64,000 nt of DNA from Jiangella endophytica (GTDB lineage Bacteria > Actinomycetota > Actinomycetes > Jiangellales > Jiangellaceae), in assembly GCF_003427025.1 (NCBI RefSeq), contig NZ_QVAI01000016.1:62001-126000 (forward strand), read 5' to 3'. Position numbers and translations under genes: made by a program. Of the stretch, positions 63,555 through 64,000 are shown piece by piece (position 1 is the stretch's first letter; each line of letters opens with the position of its first letter). The notes under the pieces are model-generated. The model made no database searches. It was not told the DNA's origin and saw nothing but the letters and a program-made list of their open reading frames with translations.

Positions 63555-64000
63555 TCACCCGGCTCCGTTCTGCTCGGTGGCGGCGGCGAGTGCGTCGCCG
63601 AGGATGTCGATGCCGGCGTGCAGCTCGTCCTCGCTGATGGTGAGCGGCGGAGCGATCCGGAAGATCCCGCCCATCCCGGGCAGCTGCACGATGTTCATGT
63701 GCAGGCCCCGCTCCAGGCAGGCCGCGGTGACGGTCGCGCCGAGGGCGTCCGCCGGCGCCCGGCTCGCCCGGTCGGCCACCAGCTCGATGCCCTGGAGCAG
63801 GCCCCGGCCCCGGATGTCGCCCACGACCTCGTGGGTGTCACGAAGGGCCAGGAGGCGATCGGTGAGCTGCTGGCCCAGCTTGGCGGCGCGTTCGACGAGG
63901 CCGTCGCGCTCGATGACGTCGAGGACCGTCGACGCGACCACCGCCGCGAGCGGGTCGGAGGCGTGGGTCGTGTAGAAGAGGTACCGGCGTTCGGCGCAGA
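63555..64000 (-). CDS. Class III aminotransferase, C-terminal part; N-terminus outside window
   Basis: The frame is open from the window edge to the stop at 63555 (about 148 codons visible). It begins AERRYLFYTTHASDPLAAVV, the substrate-loop region after the PLP lysine in class III aminotransferases. It continues GDIRGRGLLQGIELV and ends in the FRIAPPLTISEDELHAGID helix. It is one base upstream of ald on the same strand, so co-transcribed. Confidence 0.92.
   Translation of the reverse strand, partial: CAERRYLFYTTHASDPLAAVVASTVLDVIERDGLVERAAKLGQQLTDRLLALRDTHEVVGDIRGRGLLQGIELVADRASRAPADALGATVTAACLERGLHMNIVQLPGMGGIFRIAPPLTISEDELHAGIDILGDALAAATEQNGAG

Overview
The window is about 70% G+C by eye. 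It carries features typical of soil Actinomycetes: sugar importers without their own ATPase, a SARP-type BTAD/AAA regulator, a large LuxR ATPase, an F420/DDN-type small protein, Tat-exported enzymes and many GTG starts. I cannot place the genus from sequence alone. All calls come from reading the sequence and from family knowledge; no database search was possible.

Region 1 (1-18.9 kb) is a carbohydrate island. Minus-strand genes encode two sugar permeases, a sugar isomerase-like protein and a very large Tat-exported multidomain protein that runs off the window. Plus-strand genes encode the solute-binding lipoprotein, a GH13 alpha-glucosidase and a GH113-like glycosidase. Two paralogous GntR/LacI hybrid regulators flank the island, and four copies of a 12-bp operator (TTMACATGTKAA) sit at their promoters, the permease promoter and a truncated gene. 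Nested inside is an IclR-controlled sugar-acid module: SDR, RraA-like aldolase, glucarate-dehydratase-like enolase and Gfo/Idh oxidoreductase.

Region 2 (19-30 kb) holds a methyltransferase, an MMPL exporter with an esterase divergent from a SARP-type regulator, a TetR/acyltransferase pair with twin operators, and an MFS transporter.

Region 3 (29.93-30.51 kb) is the most unusual part. It is a 74-bp tandem repeat that, on the minus strand, carries five separate mini-genes, each with its own ribosome-binding site and each encoding the same heptapeptide MRGNSWD. The copies differ by synonymous codons only. The array is bounded by a hairpin leader and a terminator-like hairpin, and no adjacent co-directional enzyme gene explains it.

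Region 4 (30.5-42 kb) is a patchwork: a diguanylate cyclase, small enzymes, a sugar acetyltransferase with TetR, GH51 arabinofuranosidase, hydrolases, SDR, DUF1345 and MFS genes. Gene remnants (DHFR-like, epoxide-hydrolase-like) and gene-poor stretches lie between them.

Region 5 (42.2-50.1 kb) has an esterase/DUF4260/hydrolase group, an ABC-2 exporter pair, a LuxR-family ATPase regulator and a second DUF1345 gene. A roughly 120-bp leader cassette, including the first eight codons, is duplicated in inverted orientation on both sides of the LuxR gene and drives the ABC ATPase and the DUF1345 gene.

Region 6 (50.1-64 kb) contains a Leu/Glu-type dehydrogenase with a divergent Lrp regulator, a three-gene YfhO/GT2/GtrA cell-envelope glycosylation operon, and a catabolic cluster of PucR regulator, CoA-acylating semialdehyde dehydrogenase, two class III aminotransferases and alanine dehydrogenase. 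The last cluster probably handles beta-alanine or another omega-amino acid.
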